A stretch of 42,394 nucleotides of DNA, taken from assembly GCA_902594875.1 (NCBI GenBank), contig CACJNU010000016.1, positions 1-42,394 on the forward strand, in the 5' to 3' direction. The DNA is from an uncultured Prochlorococcus sp. (GTDB lineage: Bacteria; Cyanobacteriota; Cyanobacteriia; PCC-6307; Cyanobiaceae). Below the pieces are notes generated by a model that saw only the letters and a list, made by a program, of their open reading frames with translations, was not told where the DNA came from and made no database searches. Each line of letters starts with the position of its first letter. Positions within the stretch are counted from its first letter, which is position 1. Position numbers and translations under genes: made by a program. Of this stretch, positions 1-8,610 are shown piece after piece.

Positions 1-349
1 ATTTATTTTGATTTCCATAACGTGAATGTGACTCTTTCAAAATTTGAAACCATACTGCGTTGGTAATCTGATCTATCCATATCAAATAAAAATTATTTTT
101 TATATATATACATTTATAAGATTTACCACCATATCCATGAAAGTTATTTTTAATATTATATTTTCTACTTGTTAATTTCTGAGGAAACGCCTCTTTTTCA
201 TTAAATGGTCTTGCAAAAATAGCATTTTCATTTTGACCTTCACCAACAAGATCAATCCAAAAAATTATATCTCTAACAATAGTTAATTCCTTAAAAGATT
301 TTTTTTTAGATACAGTTTGCCTAACTTTTAACTGATCATCATTACTCAT
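1..349 (-). CDS. S9-family (prolyl oligopeptidase-like) peptidase, N-terminal fragment
   Basis: The reverse strand is open from an ATG at 349-347 to the window edge, so only about 116 N-terminal residues are seen. They read like the start of the beta-propeller of S9 acyl-aminoacyl/dipeptidyl peptidases: a segment with DIIFWIDLVGEGQNENAIFA, then a YGGKSYKC stretch resembling the family's HEYGGGAY element, then YLIWID. The catalytic Ser-Asp-His part would lie outside the window, so activity cannot be judged. The gene is divergent from peptide deformylase, with about 80 bp between the starts. The family call rests on propeller-like motifs only. Confidence 0.6.
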   Translation of the reverse strand, partial: MSNDDQLKVRQTVSKKKSFKELTIVRDIIFWIDLVGEGQNENAIFARPFNEKEAFPQKLTSRKYNIKNNFHGYGGKSYKCIYIKNNFYLIWIDQITNAVWFQILKESHSRYGNQNK

Positions 350-429
350 TTAAAAAAACTATAAAGAATGCAAATTAAAGTGCTAGTATTTTTATAGCTA
401 AACTCTTAAGTAAAAACTTTTTTTTTAAC

Positions 430-1035
430 GTGGCAAACCATTTTTCACAACTTGCAAAAAAGTCAAGAACAAATGGAAACGCAGAAAAAATTGCAAAAGA
501 ACAACCAGGTAAGCCATCTCTAGACATTTATAAACTTGGTGATGATGTATTAAGACAAAGTTCCAAAAGAATAACTAAAGTTGACGAATCGATTAGAAAA
601 CTTGCTAGAGAAATGCTTCAAAGCATGTATGCAGCTAAAGGAATTGGTCTTGCTGCACCTCAAATTGGAATCAACAAAGAGCTTCTTGTCATAGACGTAA
701 ATTTTGAAGATTCAGCAGCAGAACCTTTAATATTAATCAATCCAGAAATTACAGACTTTGGAACAACCCTTAATTCATACGAAGAAGGCTGCTTGAGTAT
801 ACCTGGTGTCTATTTGAATGTAGTAAGACCATCAACTATAAAATTAAAATTTAGAGATGAAATGGGACGACCACGTAAAATGAAAGCAGATGGACTCCTA
901 GCAAGGTGTATTCAACACGAAATGGATCACTTAAATGGAATATTATTTGTAGATAGAGTTACATCAAAAGATGATTTGAACAAAGAACTTTTAAAAGAAG
1001 GGTTTAATGAAAAAGACGTTATGTCAATTAATTAA
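430..1035 (+). CDS. def: Peptide deformylase
   Basis: Removes the N-terminal formyl group from nascent proteins in the cytoplasm. All three family motifs are present: GIGLAAPQIG (71-80), EGCLSIPG with the metal-ligand Cys at 121, and QHEMDHLNG with metal ligands His163/His167 and catalytic Glu164. At 201 aa it is a little longer than the E. coli enzyme because of a lysine-rich N-terminal stretch of about 30 residues. The start is a GTG; no in-frame ATG precedes the conserved domain. A HIT-family gene follows after 4 bp, suggesting co-transcription. Confidence 0.95.
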   Translation: MANHFSQLAKKSRTNGNAEKIAKEQPGKPSLDIYKLGDDVLRQSSKRITKVDESIRKLAREMLQSMYAAKGIGLAAPQIGINKELLVIDVNFEDSAAEPLILINPEITDFGTTLNSYEEGCLSIPGVYLNVVRPSTIKLKFRDEMGRPRKMKADGLLARCIQHEMDHLNGILFVDRVTSKDDLNKELLKEGFNEKDVMSIN

Positions 1036-1039
1036 TTGA

Positions 1040-1381
1040 ATGACTGAAACAACAATATTTCAAAAAATCATTAATGAAGAAATACCCTGCGATAAGCTTT
1101 ATGAAGATAAATTTTGTATTGCGTTTAATGATATCCAGGCACAAGCTCCAGTACATTTTTTAGTGATTCCTAAAAAGCCAATAATCAGTTTATTAGAGTG
1201 TATTGAGCAAGATGCAAATTTATTGGGGCATTTACTTTTTGTTGGTAGCAAAATAGCTAAATCAAAAAATTTAACTAATTGGAGAACAGTTATTAACACT
1301 GGAGCAGAATCTGGACAAACAGTTTTTCATTTACATATTCATTTTTTATCTGGAAGAAAAATGAATTGGCCTCCAGGTTAA
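1040..1381 (+). CDS. HIT-family (HinT-like) nucleotide-binding protein
   Basis: A 113-aa protein of the histidine-triad family, which typically hydrolyses adenosine phosphoramidates and related nucleotides. The C-terminal triad HLHIHFLSG has histidines at 97, 99 and 101, and the N-terminal block IFQKIINEEIP plus the HFLVIPKKP strand are typical of HinT. Length matches the family. It starts 4 bp after def and is probably in the same operon. The exact substrate in the cell is unknown. Confidence 0.92.
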   Translation: MTETTIFQKIINEEIPCDKLYEDKFCIAFNDIQAQAPVHFLVIPKKPIISLLECIEQDANLLGHLLFVGSKIAKSKNLTNWRTVINTGAESGQTVFHLHIHFLSGRKMNWPPG

Positions 1382-1427
1382 AACTCTCGAAAGAAATATT
1401 AATGGGTTATAAATAAATAAAAACAAA

Positions 1428-1706
1428 ATGAATACTCCTGAGTCCCTAAATACAGAATCTAAAAATTTATCCAATTTAATTTCAAAAAATTGGGAAGAGC
1501 TAGATGATTCACTCAAAACTAAGTTAATAAAAATTTGGAACGTTTTAACTTATAAATGGCAATTACAAATTTTATTTAATTTACCTTTTCTACTATGGTG
1601 GGCATTAGATAAATATTTTCCAAAAGTTCATGAATTTGATGCAACAATCCTAAATTACTTGAATTTACCTCACTGGGCACTTTCATTTATTGGCTTTGGT
1701 CAATAG
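1428..1706 (+). CDS. Small membrane protein of unknown function (92 aa)
   Basis: Not recognised. The first 40 residues are polar and rich in Asn, Ser, Glu and Lys; residues about 43-62 (WQLQILFNLPFLLWWALDKY) form one likely membrane segment, and a second weakly hydrophobic stretch ends the protein (HWALSFIGFG). It lies between the def-HIT pair and an ABC transporter on the same strand, with gaps of 46 and 42 bp. It could be an accessory of the transporter, but that is only inference from position. Confidence 0.7.
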   Translation: MNTPESLNTESKNLSNLISKNWEELDDSLKTKLIKIWNVLTYKWQLQILFNLPFLLWWALDKYFPKVHEFDATILNYLNLPHWALSFIGFGQ

Positions 1707-1748
1707 ACTGTTAAAAGTTATAATTTATCCCATAATATTAGTCGAGTA

Positions 1749-3731
1749 ATGAATAAAGCAGTTAATAATAAATCCAAAATATTCTACCAATTACAAAAAT
1801 TAAGGAAGTTATCTCAGCCATTTTTTCTTCCCATAGATCAATGTAATGGATTTCAATTCATATGGCTTTTGATTTCTCTTTTATTTTGTGTTGGTGGAGT
1901 AGTACTTGTTGGTCTTACAGGAATAATAAGTTTTTTTGAAAGCTTTCAACCAATTTTTCTAGAAAAGTATTTCGGAGGTGTAGTAAGTACTGTCAATTCA
2001 ATTTGGGCTGGGAGTTGGGGATTGCTTTTCTCTGCATTATTTCTAGTTGGATCAGGAAGTTTTTTCAGCTTAAGACGTCAATTAAAAAATCGTAGATGGT
2101 TACATTGGTTATTCCTTGCGATAATTGTATTAATGCTTTTAGCAGTAAACGGAATAAACGCAGGTATTGGATTCATTGCGAGAGATTTAACAAATGCTTT
2201 AGTAGAAAAACAAGAGGATGGATTTTATCGGATATTGGGGATTTACGCTTGTTGTTTTGCTGTGGCTCTACCAATACGGGTTTCCCAAATATTTTTTACA
2301 TATAAATTAGGAATAATTTGGAGAGAATGGCTTTCAAAAAGTCTAGTCAAAGATTATATGACTAATAAAGCCTATTACCAGTTAAATCCCAATGATGAAG
2401 AACAAACCGATGTAGATAATCCCGATCAAAGAATCACAGATGATACGCGAGCTTTTACCGGGCAAAGTCTCTCTTTCACATTAGGTATTTTTGATGCCCT
2501 ACTAACATTTTCACTTAATATTCTTATTTTATGGAGTATTAGTACAACACTTACTTTTTCTTTATTTGGTTACGCCGCATTTGCAACTTCTATCCTCTTA
2601 ATTGCTGGAAAAAATCTTGTAAAGATTGACTTTGATCAACTTAGATATGAAGCAGATTTTCGATATGGCTTAGTACATATTCGAGATAATGCTGAATCAA
2701 TAGCCTTTTACTCTGGGGAGAATCCTGAGCAAAGTGAAACTGAAAGACGCTTAGGAGAAGTGGTGAGAAACTTTAATTTGCTGATTATATGGAGAGTAAT
2801 AATAGACGTCATGAGAAGATCCATTAATTATGCTGGCAATTTCTTTCCATATTTAATAATGGCAATCCCTTACTTTAAAGGTGATATTGATTATGGACGC
2901 TTTATTCAGGCAAGCTTTGCATTTGGAATGGTTGAAGGTTCGTTATTTTTCATTGTTAATCAAATCGAAGAACTTGCAAAATTTACTGCAGGTATTGGCA
3001 GATTAGAAGGATTCCAATCAAAAGTTGAATCCATTAGTCAAACCAACCCAACAAGCAATCAAAACGTTATTTCAGATTACCCTTCAATTCTTATTAATAA
3101 TGCTGACCTTTGCCCACCAGGATCAAATAAAACAATAATTAAAAATTTAAATTTGAGCATCGACAATAATCAATCACTTTTAGTAGTAGGACCATCTGGG
3201 TGCGGAAAAACATCTTTACTTAGGATGATTAGTGGTTTATGGGAACCAGATCAGGGAGTAATTAAAAAACCAAAAATTGGGGAATTATTATTCATACCTC
3301 AAAAACCATATATGCTACTTGGTTCTTTAAGGGAACAATTATGTTATCCCACAGAAGTCAAGAAATTTAGTGATGAACATCTTACTTCTGTACTTCATGA
3401 AGTAAATTTAAAAACTTTAGTCGATCGGTATCCTAATCTTGATATCAAACAAGATTGGCCACGAATTCTTTCCCTAGGCGAGCAACAAAGATTGGCTTTT
3501 GCAAGACTCTTACTAAATTCTCCAAGATTTGCAGTTCTTGATGAAGCAACAAGTGCTTTAGATATTAACACTGAAAAAAAACTATATAGTTTACTTAAGG
3601 AAAGAGAACTTTCTCTTATTAGTGTTGGACATAGGCCCAGCTTAAAAGATTTTCACGAGAATATTTTAGAATTAAATGGACAGGGAGACTGGAAATTATT
3701 GACTTCGGATAAGTATAATTTTAAGGATTAA
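1749..3731 (+). CDS. ABC transporter, fused permease-ATPase, ABCD/SbmA-like type
   Basis: A half-transporter of 660 aa expected to dimerise in the inner membrane. The N-terminal part has about five to six hydrophobic segments (about 40-62, 88-104, 118-138, 165-185, 250-285, 360-402). Two motifs point to the ABCD/YddA-BacA branch: NPDQRITDD (224-232) and the AESIAFYSGE stretch near 315-324. The nucleotide-binding domain has Walker A GPSGCGKTS (481-489), signature LSLGEQQRLAF, Walker B FAVLDEATSALD and an H-loop in SVGHRPS. The substrate is unknown; relatives move fatty acyl-CoAs, vitamin B12 or peptides. A high-light-inducible gene follows after 8 bp. Confidence 0.88.
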   Translation: MNKAVNNKSKIFYQLQKLRKLSQPFFLPIDQCNGFQFIWLLISLLFCVGGVVLVGLTGIISFFESFQPIFLEKYFGGVVSTVNSIWAGSWGLLFSALFLVGSGSFFSLRRQLKNRRWLHWLFLAIIVLMLLAVNGINAGIGFIARDLTNALVEKQEDGFYRILGIYACCFAVALPIRVSQIFFTYKLGIIWREWLSKSLVKDYMTNKAYYQLNPNDEEQTDVDNPDQRITDDTRAFTGQSLSFTLGIFDALLTFSLNILILWSISTTLTFSLFGYAAFATSILLIAGKNLVKIDFDQLRYEADFRYGLVHIRDNAESIAFYSGENPEQSETERRLGEVVRNFNLLIIWRVIIDVMRRSINYAGNFFPYLIMAIPYFKGDIDYGRFIQASFAFGMVEGSLFFIVNQIEELAKFTAGIGRLEGFQSKVESISQTNPTSNQNVISDYPSILINNADLCPPGSNKTIIKNLNLSIDNNQSLLVVGPSGCGKTSLLRMISGLWEPDQGVIKKPKIGELLFIPQKPYMLLGSLREQLCYPTEVKKFSDEHLTSVLHEVNLKTLVDRYPNLDIKQDWPRILSLGEQQRLAFARLLLNSPRFAVLDEATSALDINTEKKLYSLLKERELSLISVGHRPSLKDFHENILELNGQGDWKLLTSDKYNFKD

Positions 3732-3739
3732 CAAAAAAA

Positions 3740-4015
3740 ATGAATTCGAAAGAAGAACAAACTAACTCAGAAGTCACTAATCTAGATAATGAGAGTTTTA
3801 TAGAACAGCAGAAAGATCCAAATTACATCAATGAACAAATTGGAGATAATCAATTAGATGAAAACCCGATAGAAACTGGTGATGAATATAAATTTGGATG
3901 GAGTAGTTATTCTGAAATAACTAATGGAAGATTTGCAATGATTGGCTTTCTTTCAATAATATTGATTGAATTATTTAGCAAACAATCGTTTTTAAAATGG
4001 GCAGGAATCCTATAA
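3740..4015 (+). CDS. hli: High-light-inducible protein (one-helix chlorophyll a/b-binding-like)
   Basis: A small thylakoid protein that binds pigment and protects photosystems under light stress. The C-terminal third carries the diagnostic motif EITNGRFAMIGF (59-70), with the Glu, Asn and Arg that coordinate chlorophyll, followed by one membrane helix (about 65-80). The first 50 residues are acidic and hydrophilic, so this is one of the longer Hli proteins (91 aa). It starts 8 bp after the ABC transporter and so is probably co-transcribed with it. Its stop codon abuts the stop of the convergent ycf66-like gene with no bases between. Confidence 0.93.
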   Translation: MNSKEEQTNSEVTNLDNESFIEQQKDPNYINEQIGDNQLDENPIETGDEYKFGWSSYSEITNGRFAMIGFLSIILIELFSKQSFLKWAGIL

Positions 4016-4945
4016 TTAATCATCAAATCTAGAACTGTTATCTCTAGGTTTTTTCTTGTTTGTTCCAACGTTATATCTACTATTTTGATTTTTTGAACTT
4101 GATATAACTGAAGAGCTTACTCTACGTGTCTCACGTGGTTTTTTAGCTTGATTAGCATCTTTAAATGAAGCATCTTCTACTTGAGCTGTTGAAGTTTGCT
4201 GCCTAATAGGGGATCTAGTAGGTTTCGTTCTTGATGGAGAAGAATCAGCAGGAGGAGAGATATCATCTTGTCTAGAAACTCTGCGATTCATTCTGGGTCT
4301 TGACCCTGTTTTCACTTCATCGCGAGATAAATTTCTTCTTTCACCAAAGTTATTTGTTTCTGGTTGTTTCCTATTTCTATCTTCAGAAGTCTGCCTTCTC
4401 CTTCTTATAGGCTCTTCATTTTCAAACTGATTTATTTCCCTTTTAGATGGCCTACTTCTACTTGCTGCAGCAGAGGGTATGGCTCTTGAAACATTCCTCC
4501 TAAGAGATCTCCCTTCGGTATAATCTTCTTCAAATTCATCTTCTTGAGGTTTAAATCTTCTTGATGGTCTTCCCGATTCCTCAAACCTATCATAATCTTC
4601 ATTAAATCGACCTCTAGAATTTCTTGGAACATCAGGAATAGGATCATCATCAAAATAAGATGACCTTCTAGCTTGATCAGTAGCAACTCCCCTCAATCTC
4701 ACACTTTCATATGCGAAAAAAACTGTAGTTCCTGCTAATAAAAACTGACCAAACTGAAGGATAGGATCTAACCTCCAGCCTTGAAAAAATAATATTCCTC
4801 CGCACAAAAGTCCAATTGCTGCGAAGAAAACATCATAATCCCGCGCCAAGGCAGGCTTAAAGGACCTCAAAAAATAAAGACCTCCTCCACATACCGCGAG
4901 AACTATACCAACAATACTGGCCCAATTGAGACTAGCATTGACCAC
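4016..4945 (-). CDS. Ycf66-family protein with long basic low-complexity tail
   Basis: The first 95 or so residues have three hydrophobic segments (about 8-24, 39-54, 62-80) and match the Ycf66 family of cyanobacteria and some plastids, whose function is not settled. The remaining 210 residues are a charged tail rich in Arg, Ser, Asn and Asp with repeated SRR/RRR clusters, probably disordered. It is co-directional with psbX upstream (78 bp gap), suggesting thylakoid-related expression. Its 3' end touches the hli stop codon, so the two genes are convergent without a spacer. Confidence 0.82.
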   Translation of the reverse strand: MVNASLNWASIVGIVLAVCGGGLYFLRSFKPALARDYDVFFAAIGLLCGGILFFQGWRLDPILQFGQFLLAGTTVFFAYESVRLRGVATDQARRSSYFDDDPIPDVPRNSRGRFNEDYDRFEESGRPSRRFKPQEDEFEEDYTEGRSLRRNVSRAIPSAAASRSRPSKREINQFENEEPIRRRRQTSEDRNRKQPETNNFGERRNLSRDEVKTGSRPRMNRRVSRQDDISPPADSSPSRTKPTRSPIRQQTSTAQVEDASFKDANQAKKPRETRRVSSSVISSSKNQNSRYNVGTNKKKPRDNSSRFDD

Positions 4946-5023
4946 ATTCTTTCTCCAAAATTTATTTTTTAAAAGGGTTAATTATATCCCTTATATATAG
5001 TGTACTTAAAACTTTTACAAAAA

Positions 5024-5209
5024 CTAGCGTCTTCCAGTAGAAGTACGATCGAGAGAATCTTTCTGGCTGACAAAAATCAAAAATGCGGTGGCTGGAATAA
5101 CGATAAGTAAGGCAGCAGCAATAAAACTACCTATCATTCCCACTGCAGAATTATTTGCAACTTCAGCAGAAAATTCTGCGGCTAGTAATAAATTTGAGAT
5201 TTGAAACAC
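5024..5209 (-). CDS. psbX: Photosystem II protein X
   Basis: A 61-aa, single-helix subunit of photosystem II. The sequence [10 protein letters not shown] at the start, the glycine/alanine-rich membrane helix around 24-48 ([20 protein letters not shown]) and the tail [14 protein letters not shown] correspond to the longer PsbX form of marine picocyanobacteria, as I remember it. Here the helix is preceded by an N-terminal extension absent from the roughly 40-residue PsbX of freshwater cyanobacteria. A promoter-like pair lies just upstream. The ycf66-like gene follows on the same strand. Confidence 0.88.
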   Translation of the reverse strand: MFQISNLLLAAEFSAEVANNSAVGMIGSFIAAALLIVIPATAFLIFVSQKDSLDRTSTGRR

Positions 5210-5231
5210 TTTTTAAATATTAAATTCTCAA

Positions 5232-5259
5232 TTTATAATACGAATTAAATCCGTTTCAA
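5232..5259 (-). promoter_or_regulatory. Promoter-like elements upstream of psbX
   Basis: On the reverse strand a TTGAAA (-35-like, 5259-5254) and TATAAA (-10-like, 5237-5232) are separated by 16 bp, ending about 22 bp before the psbX start. This fits a sigma-70-type promoter with a short leader. The region is shared with the divergent yggT gene. Assigned by eye only. Confidence 0.45.
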
Positions 5260-5290
5260 TGGGTTATTTATTAAGATGAATTAAATAATT

Positions 5291-5605
5291 GTGATTTCCT
5301 TGCTTGCAAACTCTCTTCAAATTTTAGATATTAGTTTAGGAATTTCTCTCTCATATCTAACTATAGTTTTTCTCATAAGATTAATACTTACTTGGTACCC
5401 AAAAATTGATTTAAGTAAAGGTTTATGGTTATTAGTTTCAATACCATCAAGCTTTATTCTTAATTTAACAAGAAAACTAATCCCCCCTATTGGAGGTGTT
5501 GATGTAGGACCCGTAATTTGGATCGGAATTATAAGCTTTTTAAGAGAAATATTAGTCGGTCAGCAAGGGCTTATAAAACTTGCATTGCATACATATATTT
5601 CATAG
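5291..5605 (+). CDS. YggT/Ycf19-family membrane protein
   Basis: A 104-aa protein with two hydrophobic halves (about 12-33 and 72-90) linked by the family-typical stretch around RLILTWYP and NLTRKLIPPIGGVDVGPVIW. The family is conserved in cyanobacteria and plastids and has been tied to thylakoid or nucleoid organisation, though its exact role is unsettled. The start is a GTG, 81 bp from the divergent psbX. Its 3' end converges on accC with an 18-bp gap. Confidence 0.87.
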   Translation: MISLLANSLQILDISLGISLSYLTIVFLIRLILTWYPKIDLSKGLWLLVSIPSSFILNLTRKLIPPIGGVDVGPVIWIGIISFLREILVGQQGLIKLALHTYIS

Positions 5606-5623
5606 AAATCTTTTAATTATTTC

Positions 5624-6973
5624 TTAGTAATTTGGCAATAATTCTTCTTCTACATATTTAGTATGTATTTTACCCTGCTTAAATTTAGATTTATTCAGCA
5701 AGGTTAGATGAAAGTTAATTGTTGTAGGAATACCAGTTACTGCACATTCATTTAAAGCCCTATTCATTCGTTTAATTGCAGTATTACGATCTTTCCCCCA
5801 GACTATTAGCTTACCAATTAATGAGTCATAGAATGGAGGTATTTCATAGCCTGTATAAACATGACTATCCACCCTTACACCAGGGCCACCAGGAGGAAGC
5901 CATCCAGTTATTTTTCCAGGTGATGGTCGGAAATTGTGAGAAGGATCTTCAGCATTTATTCTACATTCAATGGCATGACCGTTTAAATGAATATCGTCCT
6001 GATTAAATTCCAAGTTTGCTCCGCTTGCGATTTTAATTTGCTCAGCTATTAAATCAACTCCTGTAACCATTTCAGTAACAGGATGTTCAACTTGAATCCT
6101 AGTATTCATCTCCATAAAATAAAAATTATCATCGTCATCAACTAAAAATTCAACTGTCCCTGCTCCTTCGTAGCCAATACTTTTTGCAGCAGCAATAGCT
6201 GCGTTCCCCATCTTTTTTCTTAGCTCAGTGTTAATGGCAGGACTAGGAGACTCTTCTAATAACTTCTGATGTCTTCTTTGAACTGAGCAATCCCGCTCTC
6301 CTAAATGAACAACATTACCCGACCTGTCGGCCAAAATTTGAATTTCTACATGTCTTGGCTTCTTTATAAATTTCTCCATATATAAACCATCATTACCAAA
6401 AGCTGCTTCGGCTTCGCCTTGAGCTGCTTTAAACATTTTTTCGAGATTATCAGAGTTTTCAACCAACCTCATACCTCTTCCACCTCCTCCAGCAGTCGCT
6501 TTAATAATTACCGGATAGCCAATATTATCTGCCAATTTATAAGCCTCATCAACATTTGATAACAAGCCTTTACTACCAGGTACTGTTGGAACTCCAACAG
6601 CTTCCATAGTCTCTTTAGCTGTAGATTTATCTCCCATAGATCTAATAGCTTTAGGAGATGGACCAATAAAAACTATGCCATGATCGTTACACATCTCAGC
6701 AAATTTATCATTTTCCGCAAGAAATCCATAACCAGGATGAATAGCATCAACTCCTCTCGATGTAGCAGCAGCAAGTATATTCGGAATATTTAAATAACTC
6801 TTATTACTTAATGAATCTCCTACGCAAACCGCCTCATCAGCAAGCTGAACATGTAATGCTTTTTTATCTACAGTGCTAAAAACTGCAACGGTTGCAATAC
6901 CTAGTTCTCTACAACTTCTGACAATTCGTAAAGCTATTTCTCCACGATTAGCAATTAAAACTTTTTCAACCAT
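5624..6973 (-). CDS. accC: Biotin carboxylase subunit of acetyl-CoA carboxylase
   Basis: Carboxylates biotin on the carrier protein AccB using ATP and bicarbonate, the first step of fatty acid synthesis. At 449 aa it has the family's full length. The N-terminal fold starts [17 protein letters not shown], the ATP-grasp glycine-rich loop is [10 protein letters not shown] (160-169), and the catalytic block [16 protein letters not shown] lies near residues 287-302. It stands alone here, without accB, as is common in cyanobacteria. A 261-bp gene-free stretch separates it from the tRNA-Leu gene. Confidence 0.96.
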   Translation of the reverse strand: MVEKVLIANRGEIALRIVRSCRELGIATVAVFSTVDKKALHVQLADEAVCVGDSLSNKSYLNIPNILAAATSRGVDAIHPGYGFLAENDKFAEMCNDHGIVFIGPSPKAIRSMGDKSTAKETMEAVGVPTVPGSKGLLSNVDEAYKLADNIGYPVIIKATAGGGGRGMRLVENSDNLEKMFKAAQGEAEAAFGNDGLYMEKFIKKPRHVEIQILADRSGNVVHLGERDCSVQRRHQKLLEESPSPAINTELRKKMGNAAIAAAKSIGYEGAGTVEFLVDDDDNFYFMEMNTRIQVEHPVTEMVTGVDLIAEQIKIASGANLEFNQDDIHLNGHAIECRINAEDPSHNFRPSPGKITGWLPPGGPGVRVDSHVYTGYEIPPFYDSLIGKLIVWGKDRNTAIKRMNRALNECAVTGIPTTINFHLTLLNKSKFKQGKIHTKYVEEELLPNY

Positions 6974-7234
6974 TATGAAAATAAAATTGAAGAAATGAAA
7001 TGACTTAAAATAAAAAATTATTTGCCAAAGTATTCAACAAAATTTTTTAGTGATCAGAGGACATTTTTTACAATACAACCTAAAACGTTATATATGTATA
7101 AATATTTGTTTTATGCAATAGAAAAATTATTCATCATATTCAAAAAAACTCTTTTCGAACTACATGCTTAATTCAGCCAATAATGTATGATATTTTAAAG
7201 GTTTAAGCATCCCCCGGGCTGCTGAAAACCCTTT

Positions 7235-7316
7235 GCGGACGTGGCGGAATTGGTAGACGCGCACGTCTAAGGAGCGTGTGGCTTCGGCCTTGCGAGTTCA
7301 AGTCTCGCCGTCCGCA
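7235..7316 (+). tRNA. tRNA-Leu, anticodon AAG as read from the loop
   Basis: The acceptor stem GCGGACG pairs with CGTCCGC (discriminator A at 7316; CCA is not encoded). The D-arm GTGGCGGAATTGGTAGACGC is leucine-like. The anticodon stem CACGT/GCGTG encloses the 7-base loop CTAAGGA, placing AAG at positions 34-36. A long variable arm (GGC-TTCG-GCC) and a T-arm GCGAG/CTCGC follow, so this is a class II tRNA. With A at position 34, decoding of CUN codons would be expected to involve inosine. An ATG-initiated gene starts only a few bases downstream. Confidence 0.95.
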
Positions 7317-7341
7317 TTTAATGTATTCTAGTTTAACTGCA

Positions 7342-8607
7342 ATGAAAAAAGAATCAGTTGCAGTAGTTATAATTTCCAATGGTCCTGGTGAATTAACTAC
7401 ATGGGTAAATCCTGTAGTGGATGAGCTAAACAAAATAAATAAATCACTATGTGATGAAAATAAACAAGACTTCACTCTTAGGTTAGTCCTTGTCCCTTGC
7501 CCAAATGCCACTGGTAAAGAATTTTTAGTTGCAAATTCATGGAATAAATTCGAATTAATTACAAAATCCAAAAGTTTTTGGAAATTATTAATCAAGCCAC
7601 ATTCTTTTGCTGATTGGCCAAAAAAAGGGATTGTTATTTTCCTTGGAGGAGATCAATTTTGGAGCATTTTATTAGCTAAAAGATTAGGTTATTTAAATAT
7701 CACATATGCTGAATGGGTTTCACGATGGCCTAAATGGACCAATGAAATTGCTGCTATGAATGTAAAAGTAAAAGGGTTAATACCTAAAAGATATAAATAT
7801 AAATGTAAAGTAATTGGCGATTTGATGGCAGATATCAAACTTAGTAGCGAAATATCACTAAGAAATAAAGAAAAACACTACATTGCATTATTGCCTGGTT
7901 CTAAGAAAGCAAAGCTTTCTATTGGAATTCCTTTCTTCTTAGAAGTTGCAGATCATATCGCTAAAGAAAATCAAAATATAAATTTTATAATCCCTATTGC
8001 ACCAACTACTGATAAAAGTGAATATTTGTTTTTTCAAAGCAACAAAAATCCAATTGCTAAATATTACTCATCAAAAATCAAAACAATTAAAAACTTAAAA
8101 GACTCTAGTTTTGATTATGTAATTGAAACATCAAAAAAAACAAAGATTTATCTAATCAAGAAACATCCTTGCTATGAAATATTAAAAGAATGTGATCTTG
8201 CAATTACAACTGTAGGAGCAAATACTGCAGAATTAGCAGCAATTAGTCTTCCAATGTTAGTTGTTCTGCCAACTCAACATTTAAATATGATGAACGCTTG
8301 GGATGGTATTTTTGGAGTAGTTGGAAAAATTTCATTCATAAATAGATTCCTAACTTTTATAATTAAAAATTTCTATTTTAAAAAAAAGAAGTTTTTTGCT
8401 TGGCCAAATATTAAAGCTAAAAGAATGATTGTCCCTGAAAGGATAGGTAATATATCGACAATAAAAATTGCAAGAGAGGTATTATTTCTTATTAAAAATA
8501 GAGATCAATTAAAAAGTATTAAGGATAATCTAAACAAAGAAAGAGGCGATAAAGGTGCCGCAAAAAAACTTGCTTCTATAATTGTTAATTCAATAAAAAA
8601 ACTTTAA
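7342..8607 (+). CDS. LpxB-related (lipid-A-disaccharide synthase-like) protein
   Basis: The N-terminal VVIISNGPGELTTWVNPVV and the later TTVGANTAELAAISLPMLVV motif match the LpxB-related glycosyltransferase-like family found across cyanobacteria. This family is distinct from true LpxB, and its substrate is not established. About 421 aa. The reading frame extends upstream into the tRNA-Leu gene, but a start there would overlap the tRNA. ATG codons at 7321 (MYSSLTA...) and 7342 (MKKESVA...) are both possible, and I prefer 7342. No clear ribosome-binding site is seen. The 3' end converges on the PRC-barrel gene with a 3-bp gap. Confidence 0.78.
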   Translation: MKKESVAVVIISNGPGELTTWVNPVVDELNKINKSLCDENKQDFTLRLVLVPCPNATGKEFLVANSWNKFELITKSKSFWKLLIKPHSFADWPKKGIVIFLGGDQFWSILLAKRLGYLNITYAEWVSRWPKWTNEIAAMNVKVKGLIPKRYKYKCKVIGDLMADIKLSSEISLRNKEKHYIALLPGSKKAKLSIGIPFFLEVADHIAKENQNINFIIPIAPTTDKSEYLFFQSNKNPIAKYYSSKIKTIKNLKDSSFDYVIETSKKTKIYLIKKHPCYEILKECDLAITTVGANTAELAAISLPMLVVLPTQHLNMMNAWDGIFGVVGKISFINRFLTFIIKNFYFKKKKFFAWPNIKAKRMIVPERIGNISTIKIAREVLFLIKNRDQLKSIKDNLNKERGDKGAAKKLASIIVNSIKKL

Positions 8608-8610
8608 CAA

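Noticed and set aside
4432..4686. 84-aa reverse-strand ORF within the Ycf66 tail
   Set aside because: Alternate frame of the low-complexity tail; repetitive Leu/Met/Lys-rich product without independent support.
7276..7341. Longer N-terminus for the LpxB-related protein
   Set aside because: A start at 7276 lies inside the tRNA-Leu gene; the ATGs at 7321 or 7342 are sufficient.
7203..7595. Reverse-strand ORF of 130 aa across the tRNA-Leu gene
   Set aside because: It runs through the tRNA in antisense and overlaps the start of the LpxB-related gene; the protein looks like translated tRNA sequence.
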